Source: Linyphia triangularis (Eukaryota; Arthropoda; Arachnida; Araneae; Linyphiidae). Taken from it: a DNA stretch of 64,000 nucleotides. Shown here one piece after another: positions 46,285 through 58,228 of this stretch (position 1 is the stretch's first letter; each line of letters opens with the position of its first letter). A program made the translations under genes and the position numbers. The notes beneath the pieces are model-generated. The model was not told where the DNA came from and made no database searches. It saw only the letters and a list, made by a program, of their open reading frames with translations. Location: positions 83,866,670 through 83,930,669 of the forward strand of contig OZ021729.1 in the NCBI GenBank assembly GCA_963978545.1, in the 5' to 3' direction.

Positions 46285-46290
46285 AATAAA
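46285..46290 (+). promoter_or_regulatory. Candidate polyadenylation signal of the MULE gene
   Basis: AATAAA 71 bp after the stop codon, in a T-rich region. AATAAA is common in such AT-rich DNA, so this is only positional support. Confidence 0.45.
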
Positions 46291-47517
46291 TTATAATTAT
46301 TGATTGATTTAAATAACAAAGTGTTTGAAAAGCCTTTTCAGCTTCTTTATTAATTGTTATCTGTTTCATGTTTCGTTTTAAATAATCATTGTATTATATG
46401 TGCGATGTTAATGTTCGTGATTATTTTTTATTCTAAGAATATTAGAAGGAATCTTTACTGTCGTGATGTTATCTTTTATCATCTCGATTTAAGTATCATT
46501 TACTATTTATTTAAACGAAACACATTTGTTTTTTTATAACAAAACTAAATTTTTCAAAACCAACAACAACAAATTTGATTTTCATAACTTAACAAATGCA
46601 TTATATTTTTAATTATTGACGAATTTATGATATGTTTATGAATTTTGTAACAATACTATTATATATTTACTCATTTGTGCATTTATTCAAGAATAAGAAT
46701 TTTATTTGTCTTACAATTGTCATCCTATTACGTTCTTTCTGAAAAGTATAGAAACATTTCTTTGATTTTAATTGCCTTAAAAATATCATCTCATAATGTT
46801 CTTTGTGCAAATTATAGAAACTTAATATTTTAATTAAGTACTTGTATTTAGTATCATTTTGGTTTCATTGGTTAAAACAACTTCCTTGTTTTCCGCTATT
46901 TATTTGGAATGCGTTATACTTCATATACTAGTTGCTTATGTTACTTTATAATTTCTCCTGTAATTTTGCCAAAACAATACCATTGCAAACTTTTTAATAT
47001 GAATTTTGCACTACTGTATTATTAAATATTGATTTTGTGCATAGAGCAGTCCAAAATTTTTTTTTAGTTAAAATCGTTGGTTCTTTTACCAATTTTACTT
47101 GTATTTATAGAGTTTTTTAAAAAATTTCTTTAATATTATGGACTTTTGGGCTGTTATACTATTAACTCCTATTTTTAACGTATAATATTTAATTGCTTAA
47201 CATTTACAGAACATACTTTAAATAAATAAAAATGTTTATTAGCTCAGTGTAATTTTTTGTTTAAATGCATTTTATATATATTTAAATCTATTTTATAGCA
47301 CGGATAAAAAAATAAAATATCAGCCATTTCCTGAAATAGTCAACTTTGATTGGCAAAAACTTGAAACAGTATCAGGTTTATTAGTAAAGTGTACAATAAT
47401 CTATGTCCAAAAGAACAACGTTTGAAAAAGTAGAATGTTTTTGCGTAGAAAAGATGTAGTTATTTTTGCGTATGTGTGTGTGAATTTACCACTTTCCTAT
47501 TAAAGCTTTTTATTTAT
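46291..47517. other. AT-rich non-coding stretch
   Basis: No gene, transposon end or RNA recognised. Confidence 0.6.
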
Positions 47518-47888
47518 TGCCTTATCAAGGGCGTATATATGGGAGGGGCCCAGGGGGCCTTGCTCCGCCCCCCCCCCCCCCGAAATCAGGAACAAAAAAT
47601 TAAAGTAATAAGTAGTTATTATTATTTTCATTTCTTTGCAAATAATTCCCATTCCCTTAGCTTCCCAAAAATAATAAAATATGTATAATGCAGGTGTGGC
47701 TTTGGCATTTTATCTATAACTCTGTTTATTCAATAGTGGGCTTTTTAAATAGGTGTGTATCTGCAATCCTCTGAATTATGCTGTTGTGGAATCTTAATTT
47801 GCTTTATTAAGTTAATGGTATTCATAATGAAACGATAAAAATTCTATTCAAAACTGTTTTGTAAAAAAACATTGTGTAAATAAGCAGT

Positions 47889-47984
47889 GCTGAAGTTGGC
47901 TGTGTCAATAGCAATGTTCCTTTAGACATCGCAAATTCTAGTACCGTTGATCCAGCATCAGTTGCGGAGGATTTAAACAAATAA
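47889..47984 (+). pseudogene. Fragment of hAT (DUF4371-type) transposase, 5' part
   Basis: The frame reads AEVGCVNSNVPLDIANSSTV then DPASVAEDLNK and a stop. A ..DIA..PASV.. block precedes the TTF-type finger in many proteins of this group. Short, so moderate support only; context inside a hAT element helps. Confidence 0.5.
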
Positions 47985-48076
47985 AGAAAAAAATTGAAAT
48001 AAAGAAAAACAAATAAAGAAAAGTTTAACTCGTAGAAAATGCATGGAACCTTTTTACAAATTTCTTTCTTCTTCTA

Positions 48077-49918
48077 CACTAGTCTTCAAAATTAATGGAT
48101 ATTTCAGTTTTTCCCTAATAACTCTCACTGGAGTAGCATAGATACATGAAATTCACATTACAGAGGCATCTTTATGTAACATGACGATAAGTAAAACAAC
48201 TCAGAGGCAAATTGAAATGCAAAGTGTGCAATGGACAGGGGCCGATTTAGAAATTTGATTACTATATAGGCACAACATAACAGATGCCTCCCCCCCCCCC
48301 CATCGACAATTGTTAGAGTTATTTAAATATTAATTGAGAATTTAGAATACCTTCTATTGCTTTCGTGGTTAAATTAATGTTGAGATATTAATATTTTAAT
48401 AACTGATAAGAATTATTAAAATTTATTCTTGTATTTTATGGCATTGATCAAGTGCGTTAACATAATATTGATAGTTGCATACTAATTCAGGATTTAAAAA
48501 AAATGGAGTAGCATTAGTGTGCAGTTGACTTTTAGTGTAAGATATGATCTCCCCTGTCATCAGTGTTTACTCGGCACTGTATTCTCATACTTGACATAAG
48601 TTTCTTGATTTAATTCTAGTGGTTAAATTACTCGTCCAGTCTTTTGAACTGTTTGCAAGTGATGTAAAGTTTCCAATACATTAAATCTTTACAAAATGCC
48701 TATTATAGAATCGTCCAAATCATATTTGAAGAAATTCAGATTAGAGGAATGATATGGTTTACTTATAGGGGCGATATTCATACTTTTTTTAATAATTTAT
48801 TCAAAGCAAAAGTGAAACAAAATTTACCCCAAGTAACAATAAATGCTATTTAAAAACCAATATTTCACCGTTTAAAAATTTGCCTGGAACAAGTTAACAT
48901 AGTCACAGTGAAATAGTTGAATTCAATTATCTCTTGCGCTCTTAAATGGCAACTAAAGAACCAATTTTGTAATATTAGATACTTTTTACTGAAAATAATT
49001 TTTTCAATCTCATGAGTAATAATGGACGTCAGAGGTTCTATAGAAATGTGGAAAAACGATATTAAGTGGTAAATACCAAATCAAGTTAACGATTTTGTGG
49101 GGATAAAGTTTTGGTCTTTGGGTACAACCCAAGTAGTAGCATGACGTGATAAATGACGTAATTTTTAGGGCATCTTTTCTCGAATGACGTTATTCAGTAA
49201 AAAATCACGTCAGTTTTGACGGCATTTAATGGTCATACAAACTGACGTTCCTAAAATGACGTAAATTTTTTGGTCATCATATGATGCACATTTTTTTGAG
49301 TCATGAAATGACGTCTTTTTATAAATAATAAATGACTCAAATAATTTTGGATCACAATATGCCGTCATTTTTTAGTCATCATATGATGCGAATTTAACTT
49401 TTATTATTTTTTATACTGGCCTATGGCAGAATACACACTTCCACTTGTGAAGACTACTTGTATGACAATTTTATTTTAATAAACATGTAATATTCGTCGA
49501 GTATCTACTACAACCAGAAAATAAATAAAAATAATAGTATAACAAATAGGTGAGTAAGTTTTAGGTAAGTAATCTGACTGAGCAATTTAGTCACTAGAAT
49601 TCATCAAGAAACTCATGTTAAATGTGAGAATACCAAGCCAAGTAAACACTGATGACAGGGGAGATCATATCTCACACTAAAAGTCAACACCATGAGCTGT
49701 GAGATTTTTAATGTGAATGCCTTTTTGCAACTGCTCTCTAATGGTACTTCACGCTTTTGCATGTGTCCCCACTGTGCATTTTGCAATTTAATTTACGACT
49801 GAGTTGTTTTACTTATCGTTTAGTTACATAAAGATGCCTCTTTGATATGAATTTCATGTGTTCCACTGAGAAGTTATTAGAAAAAAACTGAAATATCTTT
49901 AAATTTTGCAGACCAGTG
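48077..49918. mobile_element. Mariner-like fold-back element, copy 1 (nested in the hAT)
   Basis: Ends CACTAGTCTTCAAAATTA and complement of CACTGGTCTGCAAAATTT, with TA on both sides. The arms share TTTCAGTTTTT, CATGAAATTCACATT, ATAAGTAAAACAACTCAG and AGATATGATCTCCCCTGTCA in inverted orientation. The left arm carries an insertion at about 48234-48500 starting CAGGGGCCGATTTAG (hAT-like). The inner right arm is replaced by a TGACGT-rich segment. No coding sequence. Confidence 0.88.
49135..49395. repeat. Cluster of TGACGT motifs
   Basis: About ten ATGACGT/ACGTCA or one-base variants in both orientations at irregular 15-35 bp spacing, plus a repeated GTCATCATATGATGC (49272 and 49374). The second fold-back copy (52177-53728) lacks it. 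Confidence 0.75.
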
Positions 49919-50144
49919 TAGTAGTTCTAGTTCAAACCATACTAAAACTTTTCAAATTAAATGGCTAGAAGAATTTGAGTGGTTAGCTTATTCTGAAGGA
50001 AAATCCCGATCTTTTTGTAAATATTGCGTGATATTTTCGCACTCCAAAAGTATATTCAAAGGAGTTCACCAAGAAATAAGGAAATTAGTAATACAGGTTT
50101 TCAGTAATTTTATAAAAGGGACGAAAATTTTCGATCACTGCTGA
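49905..50144 (+). pseudogene. TTF-type zinc finger of a hAT (ZMYM1-like/DUF4371) transposase
   Basis: The frame reads TKTFQIKWLEEFEWLAYSEG, then RSFCKYCVIF, then GVHQEIRKLVIQ and FSNFIKGTKIFDHC before TGA at 50142. This is the FQxxWLxxxxWLxYS..FCKYCVxF..LV..PFxNW..FxxH pattern of the TTF-type finger at the start of DUF4371/hAT transposases. The catalytic part is absent. The upstream border coincides with the end of the nested fold-back at 49918. Confidence 0.8.
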
Positions 50145-50529
50145 AGATAAAGAACCAATAGTAGAGATAATGACATTAAAGATTAATTAATGAACAGAGG
50201 AGGTTTTTGTTAAAAAGAAAGCTATATAAGGAAAAAAGTAGGGGAGTGAGGAAAATAATATTAACGAGCATGCAATTAAGTGTTTTATAAAATAATCTGC
50301 TATCATATAATAAAGCATTAGTTCACTTTAGTTATAAAAGTAAACTGAAAATATATTAAAAAAAAATAACTGTTTTTTTCCAATATTTCGTTTAAAACCC
50401 CTTGAAAACCATCCTTAATCCTTGAGTGAGAGCTCACTTAAAACATAAAAAAACAATTGCAAATAACGGTAAGTTTGTTCGTATTGGCCCCTCCCGAAAT
50501 TGTAACCTATATACGCCACTGTGCCTTAT

Positions 50530-52176
50530 TGAGTAGTGGGTCATCAGTTTGCAAGAAGTAAAGTATTTGTGCGAGAAAGAAGGGGCTAAGGGTGGAGAAA
50601 CACCGTAATTATACCAAAACGTCGAAATGTCAGAGCAGTTGCTGTTGCCTCTGAAGTTATAATTCTTTAACTTTCGAAGGATGGCATTGATTTTTTTTTT
50701 CCAATCTATTCTAATATTTGTAATAGAGTGGTAGAAAAGAGGTCACTAAATTAAAACACAATCTGTGATTTGACTTATCAAAAGGCAAGATGTCGTTTTA
50801 TTGCAAATATATTTCCTTAAATACTATAAATAAATATTTATTTTAACCATATGGAATGTAATGGAATATAATAAACATTAATTAAAAAAAAAATTAAGTT
50901 TAAATTTAAGCAGTTCAAAATAATCTAAGAAGTAGAAGAGATTTATCGACAATATTAAATGCCCAGCATATATTCATTTAAATTTTATAGCATTCTAAAA
51001 GATTTTTAAAAAATGAATATCCATATTTACAGACAACATCCACAAAATTCTGCTTTAATTCAGAAAAATCTATCTGAAAATCATAACTGGACAATCAGTA
51101 AAGAACACACTAAACAGTATTTTAAACTGCGTGGATACTAATTATTAAAAATACTACGTATTAAATTTTGGTAAAATTTTCAAGCATAAAGAAAACGAAA
51201 GTATATTTCCATCCATCTTTTCTTATTTTGAAAGAAAATTGTTACAATTTCAACAAAATTTTATATTAAAGATATTACTTTCTTTCTTTTAATATGTATA
51301 AAAAAATTCTAAAACATTTATCGGAAGTAATTAGAACCGTTATGTTCTAAGAAATAAGTTTTTCGCTTAACAGTTTTTAGAATGATAATTTTTTGTTTGT
51401 ATAGAAAAGTTCATCCTCACATAACTTCACAACATATTTCCTCTTGTTAAGAAAGAATTCGAATGTCAAGCCACTTTTGAAAAATCCTTATTAATAGGGC
51501 ATAAGGAGGAGCATAAAATATAGAGAAATAAAAGTAAAGACGAAATAAGGAGTCACAGTCAGACCTCCTGATTTTTGTACATATTCAGTGGCAAACTTCT
51601 TGTCGTGTACTATTACTTCACGAAGTATATGTTAAATCTCCCTATAACACTATTCTAAGACGCCAATCCTTGCTTTGAATCTGAACAAAAATTATTCGAC
51701 TGATTATAAATTTGTAAGCTTGAACTAAAAATTGTATTTAATTCTCTGTCACTACCATGGAAGGAAAAAAGAACAATTTTCCTTGACTACATTATCTAAA
51801 TGAGAAAATTAAATATTTGTTTCATATTTAGCAATCTCAGGCAACACAGCAATTGGAAAATATCGTAACCAAGGTTTCTCGAAAATTGGACAAATTTAAC
51901 CAAAACTCGAACATCGTTCCAAATAACACGATATTTTTTTCCCCTTTCTTTTAAATAAATATGTCAAAAACATGTATTTTTTTCTTCCATCCATTCTTAT
52001 AAATGAAATATTTCAATTTTAAAATAGTGCATCAACGTTTCAAAACTTCCATTATACTTTATCAAGCTTTGGATGAGTGAGCCAATAACTGTAACAAAGG
52101 CCGATTTACAACATTCTACATCATGATTGGATTCTAATTTCGACAATATTAAGAATGTCCAGGCGTTTTAACTATA
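50530..52176. other. AT-rich non-coding stretch
   Basis: No gene or transposon end recognised. Confidence 0.6.
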
Positions 52177-53728
52177 CTCATGTCTATAAATTAAGGATAA
52201 TTAAGTTTTTCCCTAATAATTTCTCAGTGGAGGAGCATAGATACATGAAATTCACATTAAAGAGACACCTTTATGTAACATATCGATAAGTAAAACAACT
52301 CAGCCGCAAACTGAAATGCAAAGTGTACAGTGAGGGAATATGCAAAAAAATGGAGTACCATTAGTGTGCAGTAATACAGATGCATTTACATTAAAAATCA
52401 CGCAACTCATTGAGTTGATTTGACAAGCCGTTGTCTTTTAGTGTGAGATATGATATCCTCTGTCCTATACTTGCACTATATTCTCATACTTAACGTGAGT
52501 TTCTTGATGAATTCTAGTGGATAAATTATTCGTCCCACATTTTGAACTATTTGCAAGTGATGTAAAGTTCCCAATGGATTCATTCTTTACACAATGCATT
52601 ATCTAGAAGCATCCCACACGTTTGATGACATTTGGATTAGAGGAGTGATCTGGCTTACTTATAGGGGCGATATTCATATTTTTAATCGTTTATCCAAAGC
52701 AAAAGCGGGATAAAATTTGCCATAAGTATCAATAAACACGATTTAGAAACAGATATTTCACCATTAAAGATATGTAGAGATCAAGTTAACGTAATTAAAG
52801 TGAAAAAGTTGAATTTAATTATTTTTTCCTCTCTTGGGGAGCTTATTGAACCAATTTAACTTTATTGCACCTAAAGACCAAATCCTTTCAACATCAGATA
52901 CTGTTTACTGAAACTAATTTTTTCAGTCTTATGAGTAATATTGGACTTCAGAGGATCTGTAGAAAGGTGAGAACATGATATTTCAAGATAAATTCCAATT
53001 CAAGAAAAAGATTTGATGAAAACGAGTTTTTGTCTTTATGTTCAATACGTTGTATTTGTTTAAAAATCTCTCCAAGATCACAAAAGATAATTAAATCCCC
53101 CTTTTTCACTATAACTACATTAACTTGATCTAGACAAGTCTTTGATTGTGAAACATCAGTTTCTAAATCGTGTTTATTAACACTTATGGCAAATTTTATA
53201 CCACTTTTGCTTTGGATAAACGATTAAAAATATGAATATCGCCCCTATAACTAAGCTAGATTACTCCTCTAATCCAAACTTCATGAAACATGAGTGGGCC
53301 GCTTGTTTCTACATTATGCATTGTGTAAAGATTTAATGTATGGGGAACTTTCCATCACTTGCAAACAATTTAAAATGTGGGGTGAGCAATTTAGTCACTA
53401 GAATTCATCAAGAAATTCATGTTAAGTATGAGAATACATTGCCATGTAAACACTGATGACAAAGGATATCATATCTCACACTAAAAGTCAACTGCTAGCC
53501 AAGTCAACTCTATGAGTTGCGTGATTTTTAATGTAAATTCATTTGTATAACTGCACACTAATGGATCTCCATTCTTTTACATATGCCCCCACTGTACACT
53601 TTGCATTTCAATATGTTACATACAGATGTGTCTTTGGTGTGAATTTCATGTGTCTATGCTGCTTCACTAAAAAGTTATTTTAGACTAACACTGAATTATT
53701 ATTTATTCTTAATTTATAGACATTTGTG
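52177..53728. mobile_element. Mariner-like fold-back element, copy 2
   Basis: 1.55 kb, of which about 630 bp on each side are inverted copies (52177-52810 and about 53095-53728). Only a loop of about 285 bp is unique. TA flanks both ends. Landmarks: AGTGTGAGATATGATATCCT against AAGGATATCATATCTCACAC, and TAGGGGCGATATTCATATTT against its complement. Non-coding. Confidence 0.88.
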
Positions 53729-53730
53729 TA

Positions 53731-54945
53731 TTATATTTAAAATCGTTTTATTTATCCAACTTTTTTCCCCCAACTATATAAATATACACTAAATAGATAT
53801 ATGCATTCAAGTTTTCTATTTATGCTACTTTTTTTTTTTTTTTTAATTCTCAATTTTTTTATGCATCTTTGGGGAGAAAATCGTTATATATATAAATATA
53901 TATGTATTTAAAAAAATTAAAAATTCTAAAATCTTTAAAAATGTTTTAAACATTTATATTTTTGGATAAATAATTTAATCGTTTTAAATACTGAGGAGTA
54001 TTTGTTATCTATGCACAACGAAAAAAAAAAGTTTTGGAAAGTGTAATTTCAAAAATAATAAGCTAGTAAAAGATCAAAAAAGTTTGATACTATATTACAT
54101 ACTCGATACCATAAAATGTTGGTATGCTTTTTTTTTTTTTTAATTTTACATCCAATGGTTGCATTAGAAAGATTTTAAAATATTAAAAACTTCAAACACT
54201 TTTGATAAAATAATATTTTTTCATTTGTATTTAATAACTTAAGTTATAATCGTACAAATTACCATTAATTTCAAGTATAAATAGTAAATAAAATTTATAA
54301 TTATTTGAAACATATATCAAATTGGTAAATGTTTGTAAATTTTGTTTACTACTCCTCATAATATAAAGTGTTTAATTATATTTATAATCAAATAATGTTT
54401 GATTTGTAAGATGATATATAAATAATATCCAAGGCATAATTATGGATTTAAAGTCATGCAAAAATTTTCGTAATGTTGTAATGTTTTATGTTAAATATAT
54501 TAAATATAATGGTATCTTCATTTGAATTCTAATCGAAACGATTATACTATTACACTTGCAAAAGAGATCATGAATGACTTTATTTTCGTATCATTATATT
54601 TCCAGCATTTTACGCACAAAATGACAACATGGAACACAAATAAAAGCAAAATATAAAACGAAAATTGTATTTTAAATGGTATTTCCGGAATGAATACGAA
54701 CTTGACGCATGCCGAAAAACATGAATACGTACAAAAATGTGTTAGTATTCAAGAATAAAATAACGTGACTGTGCGAAAGGAAAAGTAAGGCGAATTGAAA
54801 ATCTGAGTGTAAAATAACACTACCGAAATAAAACACTCTGCTGACTAAACCCTGACCTTTGAGACGTCCTTGAAGGTCACGACTAAACCCCCACTAATCA
54901 CTTATACCGCCAAATCTCCTCCGAGCTTTTAAGTTTCGCCAAATT
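53731..54945. other. AT-rich non-coding stretch
   Basis: No gene recognised. The block 54760-54825 is a direct, diverged copy of 41695-41780. A less AT-rich stretch at 54840-54945 leads into array A. Confidence 0.5.
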
Positions 54946-54949
54946 TGTA

Positions 54950-55150
54950 AGATTCTAACGAATAGTTTCTAATGAAAAGACTTCTGACCAAAAACCTTCT
55001 GGTGACTTTAATTCTGTCCAAACTATTCTAATGAAATAATATTCTAACCATTTACTGTATACCCAAATTCATTCTGATGATAATCAGTTCTGATGAGCGT
55101 TTTTCTAACGAGTAAATTCTGGCGAGCTCCGTTCGGTCGAAAAAAATTCG
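54950..55150 (-). repeat. Array A, right copy (inverted)
   Basis: Units such as ATTCTAATGAAA, ACTTCTGACCAA, AATTCTGTCC, each different with a conserved TTCTRAY core. It ends in TCGAAAAAAATTCGGTCC, which is the complement of the start of 37741. Confidence 0.9.
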
Positions 55151-55159
55151 GTCCACTCG

Positions 55160-55432
55160 GTATACACGAACAGTGGTGGTGGGGAGTCGGGGCAAGGCAT
55201 CTACTATGTTGTGGTTGTGCCTTCTTAAATATGTACGCAAGTTCCACTATTCAACTATGCACCTCCCTAACGTTCCCCCCCTTTCTTTGGGGGTGACTTG
55301 TCCGGTGGCGAGATGTCCTGTGGTGAGTTGTCCGGGGGATGAGATGTCCGGGGTCGAGATGACCGGGGTCGAGTTGTCCGGGGGATGAGTTGTCCGGATC
55401 CCGGACGCGTTACCCCGCACTTCTAGCACTGA
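55160..55432 (+). repeat. Array B with flanking blocks, right copy
   Basis: An inner block (55190-55285) with TGTGCCTTCTTAAATATGTA is followed by units TTGTCCGGTGGCGAGA, TGTCCTGTGGTGAGT, TGTCCGGGGGATGAGA and so on to 55402. The outer ACGCGTTACCCCGCACTTCT matches inverted at 26538-26556. The arrangement A-spacer-B is intact here. Confidence 0.9.
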
Positions 55433-56045
55433 TAGAACAGAAATGGTGGTGCGAGTTTTTAAGTTCAGAAACGAAAGATGCGGATAAATGGTACCTAAAT
55501 TAAGTCTAAAAAAGATAGGGCCAGAGGTATTCCCTACCTTATCAATATCTAAATTACGTATTGCCAGTGGTGTAGTGTAAAATAAAATGGAATGGGAACG
55601 GTATGTCGCGTCGTTACAAACGTTTACTTTTTTTTTGTGTGTGTGGGAAGGGGATGGGAGGAGAGTGTGAAAATTACAACTAAGAATAAATAACTTTCTT
55701 AATTTTACTTTAATAATCCCAAAACAGACAATGAGCTCCTCAAAATTGAAAAGAAAAACATGTGTGTTTAGACTTTTTTTATTTAAATATCTTTTTAAAA
55801 CTCTTAAGTTACCTGGATTTTTAACAATTCGCTTGCTTTGCACAAGCCATTTTAACAGATTGTTTGACACTTTATAAATGGATTAGAAGATATTTCTAAT
55901 ATATTATTGACACAAATTTTAAAATTGCTTTTTTGCAACAATTTTCAAACAGATTATCTACAATTCATTTTAAACAGATTATTTACATGATTTCTTAAAC
56001 AATTTTGATTCAGAAAAATTTCCATAACAGACCGAGTTTCGATTC
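55433..56045. other. Non-coding stretch
   Basis: No gene recognised. CAGTGGTGTAGTG at 55565 resembles a hAT start like those at 20271 and 21735. Confidence 0.45.
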
Positions 56046-56225
56046 AGACCTGATGGCTGTGTGGTTAGAGCTCTAGCCTCGCATTCCAAAGGTGCCGCGT
56101 ACGAATCCCGTGCTAGACATAGGTTTTCGTTATGATTCGGAATCCAATTTCAGCTTTAGGTCCCGGCCCGATTAGCCTTCATTGTACATAAAAGTAAGCC
56201 GTTAAGCGTACAAACAACCAACTAA
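56046..56225 (+). mobile_element. tRNA-derived SINE, family 2
   Basis: Box A GTGTGGTTAGAGCTCTAGCC, box B GTACGAATCCCGTG (one change from consensus), body TTTAGGTCCCGGCCCGATTA, and tail ACAAACAACCAAC. Confidence 0.85.
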
Positions 56226-57137
56226 ATGTAGACTTGATAGATGTATAGATTTGCTTGGAACATTCCTGGTTTCTTTAAATAATATTGATATTGTCATCCA
56301 AATCACTGCAATTTGAAAAATATCGGGGGTAATTTCCTCCCTTTACCGCCACCACTGTATTTAATGTTGATTTTTTTTTTAAACTTGGGGGGAGGAAAGA
56401 TTTTTTTTTTTTTTTAAAGAACTGTTGCTACATTTTTGGAATAAACTCTGAAATAACTGTAATTGTAAACTTTCCCATTCTCACACCGAAAAGCAATTTA
56501 CTTTTGAATTTTAAAATACATTTCAACTGCTTTCTTACAATTTCACAGCCCGACTTCGATGTATTATACCCATTTGCAAAACCATTAGCAGTTTTATATT
56601 AAGGAAAGTGAAATATATAACCTCAAAGCAAATACGAATACCTTAACTTTTTGGAAAAGAATAGATTCATTAGCGTGAGTTTCGGCAGCATTATTTGTAG
56701 GTTACAAGGGAAAAAAATGTGTGTCCTAACTTTGATTTTTCAAAACTATTTCCTTTCACCCAGTGACAAATATAAAATCTATTGTTAAATAGTACACTAG
56801 TACACAGTTTATTTTTTCCGGTGAATTTTGCCCTTTTTTCCACTTTTATAAAAATTTAAGTAACTATCAGGAAGGGGAATGAAAGCACCCTCCCATTTTT
56901 TTTAAATATCGATATGAAAAATTATCGATACAAGTTACCGATATATTGATATTTTCAAACATTTTTAGTTTTTTGATGATTGTTTTGTAGTTCCATGTGT
57001 TTTTTAGGTTTTCTTCATTCCCTTATCAAAAACTTCAAAACTAAAGTTTGGACTTGGCTGAGAGACAGTTAAAATGGCACCCTTACCAAAAAGAAAACAT
57101 AATGTAATGGAAAGATAAGATCATTTATTAGTAGTCA

Positions 57138-57250
57138 TTAACATAGCGCCGTTTCTGTTGCCAACGTGTGCCTGGAATTTGCATCTAATTTTAAATATTA
57201 AAAACATCTCTATCAGCAAAATATGCGATAAACTACTTTTCAAAATTTCT
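57138..57250 (+). repeat. Dispersed repeat (see 3780-3905)
   Basis: Same blocks in the same order as 3780-3905. It ends where a SINE begins. Confidence 0.6.
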
Positions 57251-57254
57251 TCTT

Positions 57255-57440
57255 TGGTTGGTTGGTTGTTTTCAGATTATTTGGAGCCGTCAGCAACACG
57301 AGGGCTACAAGGAGCCGAAACATTCGTCATTAGACAAGCCAACATACATTTACAAACACCCATGCCTAACACGGGACTCGGAACCCGCAACCTCGCGGTC
57401 TAGAAGCTAGCACGCTAACCACTACACCGTTTGGTCGGCC
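57255..57440 (-). mobile_element. tRNA-derived SINE, family 1
   Basis: Near full-length. Complement head GGCCGACCAAACGGTGTAGT. Imperfect flank ATTTCTTCT/ATTTGCTTT. Confidence 0.92.
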
Positions 57441-57555
57441 ATTTGCTTTAGGTAAAAATTTCACTTTTGGCTCAAAAATAGCTCAGAAATAGACGCATTA
57501 TATTATGTTATTTGAGCAACAAGCTGCATATGCAAATTTCGAACTGGATTCTGTC

Positions 57556-57755
57556 CACCAGATTTGAGTGAGTGATTACCTCTCTGGCCTCGCGGGCCAA
57601 AAGTGCAGGGTTCGAATCCTGGATTAGGCATGGATGTTCATTGTGCTTCGGAATCCACGTTAAGCTGTAGGTCCCGGCCTGATTAGCCGTTATTGTGCAC
57701 AAAATATAAAATTCTTTGAGTGTACAAACCAACTGACCAATCGAACTCAATTCAC
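57556..57755 (+). mobile_element. tRNA-derived SINE, family 2
   Basis: Box B GGTTCGAATCCTGG is perfect; box A region is decayed (GAGTGAGTGATTACCTC). Body GTAGGTCCCGGCCTGATTAG and tail GTACAAACCAAC. Confidence 0.85.
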
Positions 57756-58228
57756 TGGTATATTTGCACCCGATGATTGGAAAGTTCCAAACCAGAAAAC
57801 GCCCATTCAAGCCTACTAGGGATTCGATTCCCTCCGAGACCAGATCCCAAACCGCTCAGACATCAGATGCACAGCCAAAAATTATAACTGAATTTCAAAA
57901 ACGCAGAAAAACTGGATAAGCAGACTAATGGCAGCCCAGCTTTTAAAATGACGATCCGGGGTAATATAACACCCGTGTAGTTCTTACGCAAGAAAAGATT
58001 CGATACAAGCAACGAAAAATCTCGATAACGTTAAGTCTAACATTGTGCCCTCCAACCATCTAACAACTTAACCAGAATTTTAAGCTGGGGTAAAAAAATT
58101 CGTTAACAAAAAAGCTAAAATCACAATTTTCATTTTAGCATTTAGGTAAAATGATTACGAGTTCCATCATTCCAGATGTTTAATTTAACACAATCAAAAA
58201 CACTTTTTTAGTATAAAATCATTATTTA

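Larger units (their letters stand above)
47526..50521 (+). mobile_element. hAT element 'GGGCGTATATA' with DUF4371/TTF-finger transposase remnants
   Basis: Left end CAAGGGCGTATATATGGGAG and right end the complement of CAGTGGCGTATATAGGTTAC, both followed by GGGAGGGGCC. Perfect 8 bp duplication TGCCTTAT (47518-47525, 50522-50529). Two coding scraps (47889-47984 and 49905-50144) lie on either side of a nested mariner-like fold-back. Without that insertion the element is about 1.15 kb, so it is internally deleted. Confidence 0.93.

Noticed and set aside
55247..55870. 207-codon minus-strand ORF
   Set aside because: Its C-terminal part is a translation of array B and the rest is AT-rich with no domain; array B shows the same artefact at 26.5 kb in other frames.
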